From positions 17,948 through 81,947 of the forward strand of contig NMRB01001142.1 in the NCBI GenBank assembly GCA_002633025.1: DNA of 64,000 nt, in the 5' to 3' direction. The translations under genes were made by a program, and so were the position numbers. The DNA comes from Notospermus geniculatus. Taxonomy: Eukaryota > Nemertea > Pilidiophora > Heteronemertea > Lineidae. Within the stretch, counting starts at the first letter, position 1, and each line of letters begins with the position of its first letter. This document shows, piece after piece, positions 41,342-50,846 of the stretch. The notes beneath the pieces are model-generated. The model had not been told where the DNA came from. It did not search any database and saw only the letters and a program-made list of their open reading frames with translations.

Positions 41342-41637
41342 GCGAAGGTAATTGAGAAGCTCCTCCGGCATTTGCATGTGGTTTGGAAGGCATGATCCGT
41401 TGTTTTCGTCGTAAATGGTGTAATGAATACAAACATCCAGGCAGACCGCGATCCATCGTATACAACAATCGGATCTCGGAACAGAAATCTCTCATCTCAA
41501 CGTGAAACTTTATCCTTTGTTTTCATGTTTCACTGGAAGAACATCTGGGGTCTTTCACTGGGGCTCGTGAGTTGAGTGCAACCAGCGTACGTTGGGCAAC
41601 ATCTTGCGGTTTGTGTTGCATTGGACGACTATGTAGG

Positions 41638-42490
41638 GTGATACACTGGGTTAGTCATAAAATCCGGAATGAAACGAAACGAATTGAAATCATCGAAATG
41701 GGACTCGCAAGGAATTTGAGAATTAACGTAGGCCTAATTATAAGTATCATTATGTTGCAGACGTATGCCTCCGCCTTGAGAATTTCGACATACCACACAA
41801 AATCAAATCATATAATTACAATGTATTTTAAAATCGATCAGAATCATCATGTACGAAATTCCCTTCGGTGCTCCTCAATACCGCCAGTTTTTGTTCTGCG
41901 TTTTCTTCACTCATTCGGTTGGTGCGTAAAGCAAGCGTCAATGTTGGAGCAGGTTCTACCTTAACCACTTAAAGCAAATGGCTCGCGGGGTTTGTTTACA
42001 TTTTCGGTGGTACCTCCCATAGAGAGTGAATCTCGCCTCCGGTCAAAGCCGTGCTCCAGCCATATACAAAACCTGTGCACATATGCGAACGTAAACACTG
42101 GGGACGAGGTTCCATTAAAAATTTGTTAAAATGGGTTAATGACGTTTTCAAATTCAGTCGGTCAAAATGTACATTTTGTACTACTCACATTGATTTTGAG
42201 GCGGCAGATTTTGCAGAATACGCCTCCGAAGTTTGGCTGTCTAATGCATTTCCCTTTAAACTAACATCCTTCTTTCGCCTTTTTCTCAAAATGGTGCTTG
42301 ATATTGAGGACCAACTGTCATGGCGTCCCAACTGAATCAAAACAAACACCGCGAGCCATTTGCTTTAAATATCGGTATTACAAACAATAAGACAATGAAA
42401 CGAAAATAAATTGATGCAAATCATGCCCATTTCGATGATTTCATTTCGTTTCGTTTCGTTCCGGGTTTTATCACTAACCGATACACTGCT
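41638..42490. mobile_element. 850-bp inverted-repeat element carrying a nested TTAA MITE
   Basis: GTGATACACTGGGTTAGTCA, AATGAAACGAAACG and GAAATCATCGAAATGGG at the left are inverted at 42425-42490. Arms about 65 bp. A complete TTAA family 2 MITE lies inside at 41969-42368. Confidence 0.8.
41969..42368. mobile_element. TTAA-bounded MITE, family 2, intact copy
   Basis: TTAAAGCAAATGGCTCGCGG is inverted in CCGCGAGCCATTTGCTTTAA. It encodes on the plus strand a frame (about 42100-42290) nearly co-linear with the minus-strand frame of 13370-13545 (Lys-Trp-Val-Asn-Asp; Phe-Cys-Thr...His-Ile-Asp-Phe-Glu). Substitutions between the copies include more amino-acid-changing than silent ones, so protein-level constraint is not supported. 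Confidence 0.85.
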
Positions 42491-42506
42491 TCGTATTCTA
42501 TCATAT

Positions 42507-43200
42507 TTTTCGCATCAGGGTCGAAGCCGAAGCATTATTGGCGGAAGAGGCCATCTCAAGCTATCATGTTCCTTACTTTGATGGGGTCTTTTACTTGCCC
42601 GTGCAAAGGTACAAGCTACGAGGCACCATTTAGCGTATTTTGTTTTCAATCAGGGCCCTGATAAGTATGGAAGAGGCCATCTCAAGCTACATGTACTCAT
42701 GTTCCTCCTGTGGATGCGGTCTTTTACTTGCCCTTACAAAGGCACAGGGTACAAGGCGCCACGGCTGACTGTCCCATGCGACGTATTGAAGAGTCAGGGA
42801 TGATTAATTCCATGGTCCAGGCCGGACTCGAACCCGGACCTGCCGCTTGCTATATAAAAGTGGACGAGACGAATGCTGGATGGAGGACGCCATCTCACGC
42901 TACTCATGTTCCTCACCTGGAGGAGTCTTTTACTTGCCCTTGCAAAAGCACAAGATACAAAGTACCACAGCTTATTGTCCCAGGCAACAGGCGTGACGAG
43001 CCTGGGATGATTAGTCCCATTTGGCCCTGGCTGGATTCGAACCCAGGACCTGTCGCTTGCTAAGCGGACGTGATAACCACAAGGCCATCGATGCTCGTAA
43101 ATGAATTACTGTAGTAATCAACTTCTGTGCCCTCCCTGGCTGGATTCGAACCTGGGACCTGCCTCTTGCTAAGCGGACGTGATAGTCCATCGAGACTCTT
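42507..43200 (-). mobile_element. Cluster of four family A SINEs
   Basis: All are on the minus strand: 42507-42630 (tail and body), 42637-42855 (near full, B box GGACTCGAACCCGGACCTG inverted), 42870-43098 (near full without tail, GGATTCGAACCCAGGACCTG and GTGATAACCACAAGGCC) and 43130-43200 (head only). SINEs have landed in or beside one another. Confidence 0.85.
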
Positions 43201-43449
43201 AAATAATTTAGAGGAATCAACTCTGTCCTCTGCCTAAATGGCGTGATTTATAGACGCACTTTTACTGAAAATACAAGGGGTTTATTTCATATACAGGATG
43301 GTGGGTCCGCAGCCAGGAATCGATAATCACCCGGCTGTACCACTTAGAGTAACCGTACCCCAGAAATCTTGGTAATCCTTTGGTAATCCCGCCAAATGTC
43401 ACCGGACATTAGAGACGTCAGATGTGTTAAAGTGCCACTGTATGTCTGC

Positions 43450-43711
43450 CTCAGTATCCCTCACAACATAGACTGGTGTCCTGTCCAACCCATACTTAGC
43501 CAGTGGTAACACATAGGCAAGACTAATACTATGTCGAAACCTTAGCTGTCAAAAATGGCCGCCATCCTTTTCATCAAAGTATCCCTCACAACATGGTAAG
43601 ACTGGTGTCCTGTCCAAATCATACTTATACCCAGTGGTAACACATAGGCAAGACTAATACTATGTCGAAACCTTTTTAGCTGCCAAAAATGGCCGCCATC
43701 CTTTTCATCAA
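43450..43711. repeat. Tandem duplication of a ~130-bp unit
   Basis: GTATCCCTCACAACAT, ACTGGTGTCCTGTCCAA, GGTAACACATAGGCAAGACT and AAAATGGCCGCCATCCTTTT occur twice in order. The segment is also part of the large inverted duplication with 49.7-50.0 kb. Confidence 0.9.
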
Positions 43712-44010
43712 CTGCAGTTAAGAAGTTCAACGCGCTTTTATAGCGTGACTAACCGTTCATCAAATAAAAGGTACCAGGCGTCAACTCATTCTTTTATGTG
43801 CCTTATAGGTAACTTGGAAAATTCAAGTAGATAGATTTGAACATTCTTGTCAGGCATGCATTGAAACGATACACTAATCATGATCAACCTCGCCACCATG
43901 AATTAGCGCTGTGGTATACGGTGTACATGCACATTGATCGCTCTGTAAACCTATAAACGAGGTTGCCTAAAGGTCAAAGGTTACGTCAGCTGCCACGAGA
44001 TAGAAAACCT
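43712..44010 (+). repeat. Large inverted duplication, arm 1
   Basis: CGTCAACTCATTCTTTTATG, AGATAGATTTGAACA and AAAGGTCAAAGGTTACGTCA are matched inversely at 49680-49980 (CATAAAAGAATGAGTTGACG, TGTTCAAATCTATCTATTTG, ACCTAACCTCTGACCTTTC). About 100 bases at 43866-43965 have no counterpart and are probably an insertion. Confidence 0.7.
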
Positions 44011-44539
44011 AATGCGTACAGTGGCGCTTTAAGCATAGATTTCCAGTCAAAACACATCGATCGTCTGCACCTGATGCACAGCTTCGACACTGTACGATCA
44101 TTATGATACGGTTAATTACGATATGGAATTAATTTGCTTTATATATACACACTGGAAATAGCCTGGCACACCCCAGGAGAGGACAGCTCTGATTACAATT
44201 AAAAGTTTTAAGCACATGTGATGTAGTAGGCTTGTTGCTGATTTAACCTTTCACTCTGCCAAGAAGGTTTAGGCGACGGTTTTAAGCAGGTTATCCATGT
44301 ATGCCTACTTGCGTGGGCGGCGTCCTGTTACGGAAGGGGCAGCCGCTATTTTGTAGCCTATGCTTGTAGTGATGGATTAGGTATTCACATAGAAAAATGG
44401 ATGCGCATTGTCTATGGTTATCCGCGTTGTCTATCCGGACTGATACGACAACGCAAAAGTCAATTTGATCGATTTTTTACGGACCTGAATCGGACAAAAT
44501 CAGTGTGCCAATGAACCCCGCTTTAGGTGTTACAGAAAA

Positions 44540-44600
44540 CCTGTCATATAGGTCTTCATTGGAAAGTACTCAACGAGAGCTTTCCAATGAATATTTTTGT
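44540..44600. repeat. Dispersed hairpin GGTATTCATTGGAAAG
   Basis: AGGTCTTCATTGGAAAGTAC is inverted in GAGAGCTTTCCAATGAATAT. The same hairpin is tandemly repeated at 51.2-51.96 kb. Confidence 0.65.
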
Positions 44601-44604
44601 GACG

Positions 44605-45120
44605 TCGTTTCAGGCGCTTTTCAGGCTTTTTTCATTTTTCGACGAATTAAGCATGGAAGAGAGGAAGGACTAAACCTACATGTAATTTCAGTAAGTTGCA
44701 CACACCTATTATAGGACATTTACCTACCTTAGAGATGGGACACTGTCCTCACACGTGTAGTGTACGTCCAACTTCCTAACACATGTAGTTACGTCCAACT
44801 TCCTAATTGGTTACATTGTACTTGCAAGAAATTGCCGATAGTCTCAATATTGTAAAACATGTAGGTATTGATACGTTGTGAGTCAGCTGTATCCTAACAA
44901 TATCCTAAGATGATAAGTGTCAAGAGTAGAGGCGGGAGAGTGTCCTTAACCATGTTATCCAAAGTTGTTACTTAGCTAATTTACAAGATATCTATAGTGT
45001 CTGACTTAAAGTAGTGAGCTGGTGCCGAAACACAATTTGTAAGGCTCGCTTACCAATTTTTGGTAATACCCTGTTCTCTAATCACTTGCAATAACTACAT
45101 ATATGATTTGTCCTTAATCA
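44605..45120. other. No gene recognised
   Basis: TACGTCCAACTTCCTAA occurs twice near 44764 and 44792. Nothing else is resolved. Confidence 0.3.
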
Positions 45121-45124
45121 TGTG

Positions 45125-45654
45125 TCGGACAATATGACAGTATAAGTGAAGTCGTCTCCGAATTTCGCAAATTTTCGACTCCAACCGGGGTCTTCCTCAG
45201 ACACTTTCTAGTAGTCTGGGATCCCAGGAAATTCTTTCGACCACAACCGGCATCTTCCTCAGGCACTTTCTAGAAGAGATTCCAGAAGTATTTTCGACCT
45301 CAGCCGGGATCTTCCTCAGGCACTTTCTAGAAGAGATTCCAGAAGTATTTTCGACCCCAACTGGCATCTTCCTCAGGCACTTTCTAGAAGAGATTCCAGA
45401 AGTATTTTCGACCCCAACCGGGATCTTCCTCAGACACTTTCTAGAAGAGATTCCAGAAGTATTTTCGACCCCAACCGGGATCTTCCTCAGGCACTTTCTA
45501 GTAGAGATCCCAGAAGTGTATGTGGGATCTCCTAGAAAGTGCCTGAGGAAGACCCTGGTTGGGGTCGAAAATTTGCGAAATTCAGAGACGACGTTATTAT
45601 ACTGTCATTTTGTGTGTCGTTTTTTGTGTTCTATTTTGGAGATCGGAGAATATG
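45125..45654 (+). mobile_element. Palindromic retroelement with one arm amplified
   Basis: Direct repeats TCGGACAATATG (45125-45136) and TCGGAGAATATG (45643-45654) flank it. Ends ATGACAGTATAA and TTATACTGTCAT are inverted. The left arm holds six to seven tandem units of about 56 bp, each with TTTTCGACCCCAACCGGGAT and CTTCCTCAGGCACTTTCTAG. The right arm has a single copy in opposite sense with core CTGAGGA...GAAA. The 3' end TTTTGTGTGTCG matches the 10-kb and 51-kb copies. Confidence 0.75.
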
Positions 45655-45659
45655 TGATG

Positions 45660-46165
45660 CCAAGTTATGTAATCACCTAATATTTCCAGAAATCGACAAT
45701 TTTGTTATAAAGGAGTAACATTGCTTCCTAAAGTGCACGTGTCTATCTAATCCATAAGAAGTATAGGACAGATGATTTTATAGTCAAATATATCAGATAA
45801 AATTCGCGCAAGGTGAGTTGTGAATTTTTTATGTCAATTGCGTCACTCATAAAAGTACATTTCACACACGCCTTATTTGAAGCAGCTGAGATAATCCGGT
45901 GGAATTTAATCACGACTGTATCCAGCAAATCACCGGTAGTAATCTTCTCCTGGAATGTTCATTCATTCATCAACGGTGAAATCGACATGTATCACAGAGC
46001 CACGTGTTGATTTCATTCACCAGCGCCGCCTAGGAGAAATCATTGGAAGCAAAGAACTGTACCATTATGATGTCAGAGTGTTGGCCTGACTGCGTGCGGT
46101 CATGTGCGGCGGCGGGGGAGGGGGTGGGGCTCTGGCTAGGATGAAATCACTCACTGTAAAATGTA
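45660..46165. other. No gene recognised
   Basis: The frame at 45813-46010 (+) has no domain. A G-rich run lies near 46110. Confidence 0.3.
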
Positions 46166-46168
46166 TTT

Positions 46169-46315
46169 GATTTTTCCATCAGGGTCGAAGCCAAAGCACT
46201 ATTGGCCCTGGTAAGTATGGAAGAGACCATCTCAAGCTACTCATGTTCCTCACTTGGATGGGGTCTTTTACTTGCCCCTGCAAATGCACAAGAGGTATAA
46301 GACACCATGGCTGTG
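46169..46315 (-). mobile_element. Family A SINE, tail and body
   Basis: GATTTTTCCATCAGGGTCGA to AAGACACCATGGCTG. The head is missing. Confidence 0.85.
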
Positions 46316-46419
46316 TATGGCTTGTCAAAGCGGAATTTATTCAGGAAAGCGTATATCCATTCAAGAAGAAAAATTTATATTCAAGAAATCTGAAATTATA
46401 TCTAAAATGTATAAATTTC

Positions 46420-46505
46420 CATTTGGCCTAGTGGTTTAAGGCGTGCTGCCCCTTAGTGCTGGCGATTGATGCCTTATGCGAGGGTCCGTGGGTTCGATTC
46501 TGGTA
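46420..46505 (+). repeat. tRNA-Leu/Ser-like relic
   Basis: TTGGCCTAGTGGTTTAAGGC resembles the D-arm and A box of a tRNA with a long variable arm. GGGTTCGATTC is a B box about 60 bases downstream. The spacing fits a Leu- or Ser-type tRNA, but acceptor-stem pairing and a clean anticodon stem are not evident. It is probably a pseudogene or the head of a SINE. Confidence 0.45.
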
Positions 46506-46861
46506 GGAAGCTATGTCTTTCACCTTAGAAACCCGATTTCTATTTCATATTCTATAAATTTCCATTCAACATTTTTAAAATTATTGCTCAGGAGGAAGTA
46601 TGAATTGACTTGGGCCCAAATGCTCGCATTCGATACGCCGAATTGACGAATTTAGAAAAAAACTGCCTGAGGTTTACTTTTAACATCACAACGCAGTGAA
46701 AATGGCTATGATTTGTATTAGTGTAGGATCGCCTGCAAGTTAGTCCCAAGATTTTAACATCCATTCATATCGGAAAGATGGCGTAAGCATAGCATGCCGT
46801 CTACTTCATGTCAAGTTGCTTTCCGAAGATCGACGACAGAACTGCTGGCGCCAACACGTAA

Positions 46862-47180
46862 CAGAAGAAAGAACTGAAGCTTGCGGAGATCATCAAGGCT
46901 CACACACGACAGAATCATCTGGACAAGGCACAAAAGATCTACACCAAAATCGCAGTTGTAAGGTCACAGAGACCTGGCTTTACCACCGGAATCTACCTCC
47001 TCCAACATTATCATATCAAAAGCGTCTGTGTGAGCACCTGGATTCGAAGGTATCAACAGCCTGCTGTGTGGTCAGCAATGCCGAAGGCAGTTCGAAAACG
47101 CCGCAATGCCGACCATCACCAACAGGAGAAGCTGGATCCCGGTAACGTCAGACCACTGAGACTTAATACAACTGCGTTGA
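46862..47180 (+). CDS. Unrecognised coding-like open frame
   Basis: After TAA at 46859-46861, a frame stays open to a MITE boundary at 47181 and on to 47275. It is Lys/Arg/His-rich and contains LKLAEIIKAHTRQ, QKIYTKIAVV and PGFTTGIYLLQHYH. Codons look less AT-biased than the surroundings. GGTAACG at 47141 is a possible donor. There is no ATG in frame until late. It could be an exon of a split gene or a decayed transposon gene. No family was recognised. Confidence 0.25.
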
Positions 47181-47321
47181 GGGGCCATATTCATGAAGCC
47201 TTCGCATTTTTGCGTGGACGCAAATCTATTGTAAGGCTGTCAGTGAACAATAGGGCATGTGCAGCCAAACAATAGACTAACGTGCACGCGAAGTTGCGAA
47301 GGCTTCGAGAAATATGGCCCC
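47181..47321. mobile_element. Hairpin MITE of the GGGGCC class
   Basis: GGGGCCATATTCATGAAGCC then TTCGCA is inverted in TGCGAAGGCTTCGAGAAATA then TGGCCCC. The central arms CTATTGT and ACAATAG-like words also pair. Confidence 0.8.
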
Positions 47322-47458
47322 TGGTGTATATGCCCGAAAAATGACTCCATTGATTTTATTCTTTGTTATACAGGGTTCGGGCAGGGTTGTCAACTTGGGT
47401 TTCACAAGGGCCAACCATTCCGGCGACGTTTTGTATCCCCAGTATCGGAGGCCAACCT

Positions 47459-47702
47459 AAAGGGGGGTTTACCCGATTCAACATTGTTGAAGGGTGTTGA
47501 ATGTTGAAAGATGTTCAACGTCGTTGAAAGGTGCTGAAGCGTCTACAAACCCCCTTTCAACACCTTTCAACGCGGTCTTTCAACAGAGGAGTTGAAAGGT
47601 GTTGAAAGGGGGTTTAGACGCTTCAGCACCTTTCAACAACGTTCAACATCTTTCAACATTCAACACCTTTCAACAAATGTTGAAGCGTGTAAACCCCTTT
47701 AC
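47459..47702. mobile_element. Hairpin MITE built of GTTGAA words
   Basis: AAAGGGGGGTTTACCC...GTTGAAGGGTGTTGAATG...GTTGAAAGGTGCTGAAGCG is inverted in CGCTTCAGCACCTTTCAAC...CATTCAACACCTTTCAAC...GTGTAAACCCCTTT. Arms about 110 bp. The GGGGTTTACAC-type ends resemble PIF/Harbinger MITEs (family knowledge), but a TWA duplication is not clear. Confidence 0.85.
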
Positions 47703-48180
47703 GCGATCAGTGGAACGTTATCCGTGAATGACGTACATGTATATAGTTGTACATTGTCCAAGTAATCCGACAGCGAGGTTAATATCCGACATCGCGTCGA
47801 TAGATTTTTTGCGTGTGTTCAGACACTACGGTTTGTAAGGGATCGTCAAAGCGAAGAATAAGCCAGTCATGTCCGTTTTTCATAATATTCTATCCGTCAT
47901 GTCCGTATGGAGGGTATAAACTGGGATTAAAATGGCCTCTTGGAAAATCCAGGTGTTTTTCGATGTCGCAACTTCAAATCTCTTTTCCTTTAAAAGTATG
48001 ACATGTATCTGACGTATCCAATAAAAAGCCCAAAGAACGAGACACAAAATGATATAATACGAAGTATCTGAGGAGGGCAAACGCCGACTTAGGGTATTAG
48101 CTACTCAACATGACCGTGTATAAACAGACGATAGTGTTTTGTCTCTAAGGCAGTCAGACTTTATCTCTTGATTCCGGGAT
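47703..48180. other. No gene recognised
   Basis: Two short frames lack support. I see no repeat. Confidence 0.3.
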
Positions 48181-48184
48181 CTCT

Positions 48185-48240
48185 ATAGAAAGTGCCTGAG
48201 GAAGACCCCGGTTGGCATTGAAAAGTTGCAAAAATTTGGT
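48185..48240 (+). repeat. Fragment of the hammerhead-like retroelement
   Basis: AGAAAGTGCCTGAGGAAGAC, CCCGGTTGG and GAAAAGTTGC match the 45.5-kb arm, but the hairpin's 3' strand is degraded. Confidence 0.6.
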
Positions 48241-48258
48241 GACAACTTTACTTTTAAC

Positions 48259-48405
48259 TCTGCTTTGCAAAGGCAAGTAAAAAACCCCATCCAAGTGAGG
48301 AACATGAGAAGCTCGAGATGGCCTCTTCCATACTTACTTGTTGTATTCGATTTTTCCATCAGGGCCAAAGCCAAAGCATTCAATATTGGCCCTGATGGAA
48401 AAATC
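48259..48405 (+). mobile_element. Family A SINE with tail-to-tail palindrome
   Basis: Body words TTTGCAAAGGCAAGTAAAAA and CATCCAAGTGAGGAACATGA reach 48335. At 48349-48405, GATTTTTCCATCAGGGCCAA is followed by the exact inverse TTGGCCCTGATGGAAAAATC. The terminal hairpin is thus closed by two inverted tails. Confidence 0.8.
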
Positions 48406-48488
48406 TAATAAAACAATAACAATACCTTCGTGCTTGTTCTACAGAAAAAACTTTTGTTGTGCAGTACATTGAACGACTTTTTATAATA

Positions 48489-49044
48489 GGGAGGTTTCGA
48501 AATCAAACGATAAACGTCAACGTCAACGACAACTTTATTTTCATTTTGGTTCCCGAAGCCACCGCTAGGGCTAGAAGGCTTCGGCTCTGGCTGCCATTTT
48601 CGCGACAAAACTTTGTCGCGGATCTCAGGGCGCATGCGCGGAAACCGTTATGTTGACATCCCGGGTTATTTTTAGAATGCAATGTCGGTAACCACGTGGG
48701 TGCTAATGTGATTGAACACGCCGAATCGTGCGAAATGGCAACACCGAGGAAGTTTCTGTTGATGAGAAAGTTGGTATGTGTTGCAGATCTGTAACAAAAA
48801 CTCAAAATAATCGCCGTTTTGTTGACCGGAGGAGAATGAAATTTTACCAGAAAATGGACCGTTACAGTGACGTCAGCAACAAAATGGCAGCCAGAGCCGA
48901 AGCCTTCTAGCCCTAGCGGTGGCTTCGGGAACCAAAATGCTTTATTTTTGTACCGAAAATGCAATGCAAAATCTGGTTAATGTGTAGTATGAAAAATAAC
49001 GTTGTCGTAAAGTTTTGGTTTATTGTTTGATTTCGAAACCTCCC
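48489..49044. mobile_element. GGGAGG-type MITE interrupted by a MULE-like element
   Basis: GGGAGGTTTCGAAATCAAAC begins at 48489 and the inverted end GTTTGATTTCGAAACCTCCC closes near 49044 (GTTTGATTTCGAAACC). The interior resumes TTTATTTTTGTACCGAAAAT after the 398-bp insertion. The empty-site sequence is known from 34556. Confidence 0.85.
48533..48948. mobile_element. MULE-like foldback element with 9-bp TSD
   Basis: CTTTATTTT at 48533-48541 and 48940-48948 flanks 48542-48939. The ends CATTTTGGTTCCCGAAGCCA, CCGCTAGGGCTAGAAGG and CTTCGGCTCTGGCTGCCATT are inverted at the right over about 65 bp. The empty site at 34.56 kb reads CTTTATTTTTG once. A 9-bp duplication with long terminal repeats fits Mutator-like elements. 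No transposase is encoded. Confidence 0.85.
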
Positions 49045-49049
49045 CATTA

Positions 49050-49680
49050 TCTTGTTAAAATCGTAATACAAATAAAACAAATGAATTACTCTTTCAACAA
49101 AGACGCCACTCATTTTATTTTTCAGAACTCGTGACCCTAATATATCGATATTGGTAAACACGCCCTCTGCAAAAATTATGTCTGTGAAATCTGAAATGTC
49201 GGACCTCGCCCATTAATCATGCTTAATAACTCTCATATTATAAAGTAATCGTTTGTTTTCTCCTTTATGATGAAACGATTTGCAATGGATCGCATTTTTG
49301 TTGTTTTGTTTCGTCTATCGAAATGGCTATTAATGCATTATTAGTGAATTTTAGAAGCTTTTAGTAAAACCCAGCAAGCAGCAAACCAGGCGATAAAGTA
49401 AATCTCGTAACTGAAATTTTGGTAATTTTCGGATTTTTAGTGATAGCAGTTGTTCAATATTTTCTTCTGTGTAAAGCTCATAAATGACTGGCCAATAGAA
49501 ATCCTTGAAAAAGGGGTATAAGCAAAACTCGTCAGGAATGGCCGAAACTCAGATACATGAAAACCTCTGCAGTGTATGGGATTTGCGAATCCTCACTATT
49601 ATCGCCTGCTGTGCTGCTTGCACAAAATTATTGCCTCTTTTATTAAAGCGCCAGTGTGTGAATAAGGCTTCCGGTCTCGT
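49050..49680. other. No gene recognised
   Basis: AT-rich and without structure I can name. Confidence 0.3.
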
Positions 49681-49980
49681 GGCGGCCACCTAACCTCTGA
49701 CCTTTCAGGGAACACGACTGTTCAAATCTATCTATTTGAATAATCAGACATACCAGAAAGGCATTGAGACTGTTGCCACACATAAAAGAATGAGTTGACG
49801 CATGGTGCCTTACTTGATGAAGGGTTAGTCACGCTGTGACCGCGCGTTGAACTTCTCAAGTGATGAAAAGATGGCGACCATTTTTGTCAGCTAAAGTTTC
49901 GACATAGTACCAGTCTGACCTAGGTGTTACAACTGGCTTTGTATGGGTTAGACAGGACACCAGTCTTTGGTTGGTTGGTT
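49681..49980 (-). repeat. Large inverted duplication, arm 2
   Basis: The inverse of 43440-44010, including the single-copy version of the unit duplicated at 43450-43711 (AGTTTCGACATAGTA, GACAGGACACCAGTCT). TTGGTTGGTTGGTT follows at 49968. Confidence 0.7.
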
Positions 49981-50660
49981 GGTTCAGGCAGGACGATGGA
50001 TCCGTATCCGGCTCCGCCACTTTGCCCTTCCTCTAGCCTCTACCGGGTCCAGAGAAGGCAGGTCTCTGTCCCCCCGGTTCGGGAGAGGGCACTATCTCCC
50101 CACCCTGCGGTAAAGCGTATCGCATATTTGTTCCTGATGCTGCCGCCAAGGGAGGGCCGGCACTGAAGCATACCTCATGCATACAAGGGCTTTTCAACTA
50201 ACTATTGACTTCAGCTGGAAATAACGCAAACGATATCTGAGATCAATGGGCCTCACTTTTTTATTCGCCGATATAACTGCCCATACACAGGCACGCAAAA
50301 CAAATTGATACACATTGAAAAAAGCGAGTCAGATCGTTTTTCCGAGCGCCAAACATACATGACATGATGCGACTCATACCGATAATATTTCATAACGGAT
50401 TTCCTAAATCTTCACCTAGGGACGAGGTTATTGTACAACTTTCAACGCCCACACGCGTATATCACCCCTGGTAACGAGATCGACCGCGAGAGTACGGCTA
50501 ATCGACGCTCAGACGAACACGAGAGCTTAAACGTGCGATATCTACGTGTTGAGAAGTTAGTGACCGGGTCACACGGGGACTACAGGGTGCTAAACAGCCA
50601 GGATTCAGTGTCGGGATTCAGTGATACAGGATAGCAGGAGTCACTAAAAAGCGTCAAAAA
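49981..50660 (+). promoter_or_regulatory. Possible promoter and 5' leader of the 50661 gene
   Basis: 49985-50165 is GC-rich. 50430-50660 shows a less AT-biased, repeat-free leader (CACCCCTGGTAACGAGATCG, CGAGAGCTTAAACGTGCG) running up to the ATG. A 67-codon upstream frame (50431-50634) ends before the ATG. No TATA box at a fitting distance was seen. The assignment depends on the exon call. Confidence 0.25.
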
Positions 50661-50715
50661 ATGTGGAATACCTTATTTTTCGTTTGTCTCATATCGTTGT
50701 GTTTGTACATAGAAG
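50661..50715 (+). CDS. Candidate first exon encoding a signal peptide
   Basis: ATG at 50661 (context AAAAAATGT, A at -3) opens MWNTLFFVCLISLCLYIE plus one base and meets GTAAGT at 50716, a consensus donor. The exon is 55 nt with a phase 1 junction. The 18 residues form a short polar start followed by a strong hydrophobic core (LFFVCLISLCLYI), as in secretory signal peptides. Signal-peptide first exons ending in phase 1 are common in animal secreted and membrane proteins. The mature product is not identifiable. The adjoining intron is full of repeats. Confidence 0.5.
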
Positions 50716-50846
50716 GTAAGTAATTTTGAAATTCTTTTTATTATCATCAAAATGTGTATCAAAAAATTTAAATGTTTGTTGTTCTGATACATGCATTTTT
50801 AAACCCTTTCAAACCCAATACCAATTTCATCAAAACTATTAAACCT

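Noticed and set aside
45165-45540. CRISPR-like array of ~56-bp units
   Set aside because: Units vary by point changes with no spacers. They belong to one arm of a TSD-flanked retroelement.
46420-46505. Functional tRNA-Leu gene
   Set aside because: A and B boxes are present, but acceptor-stem pairing and a clean anticodon arm were not found. Kept as a relic.
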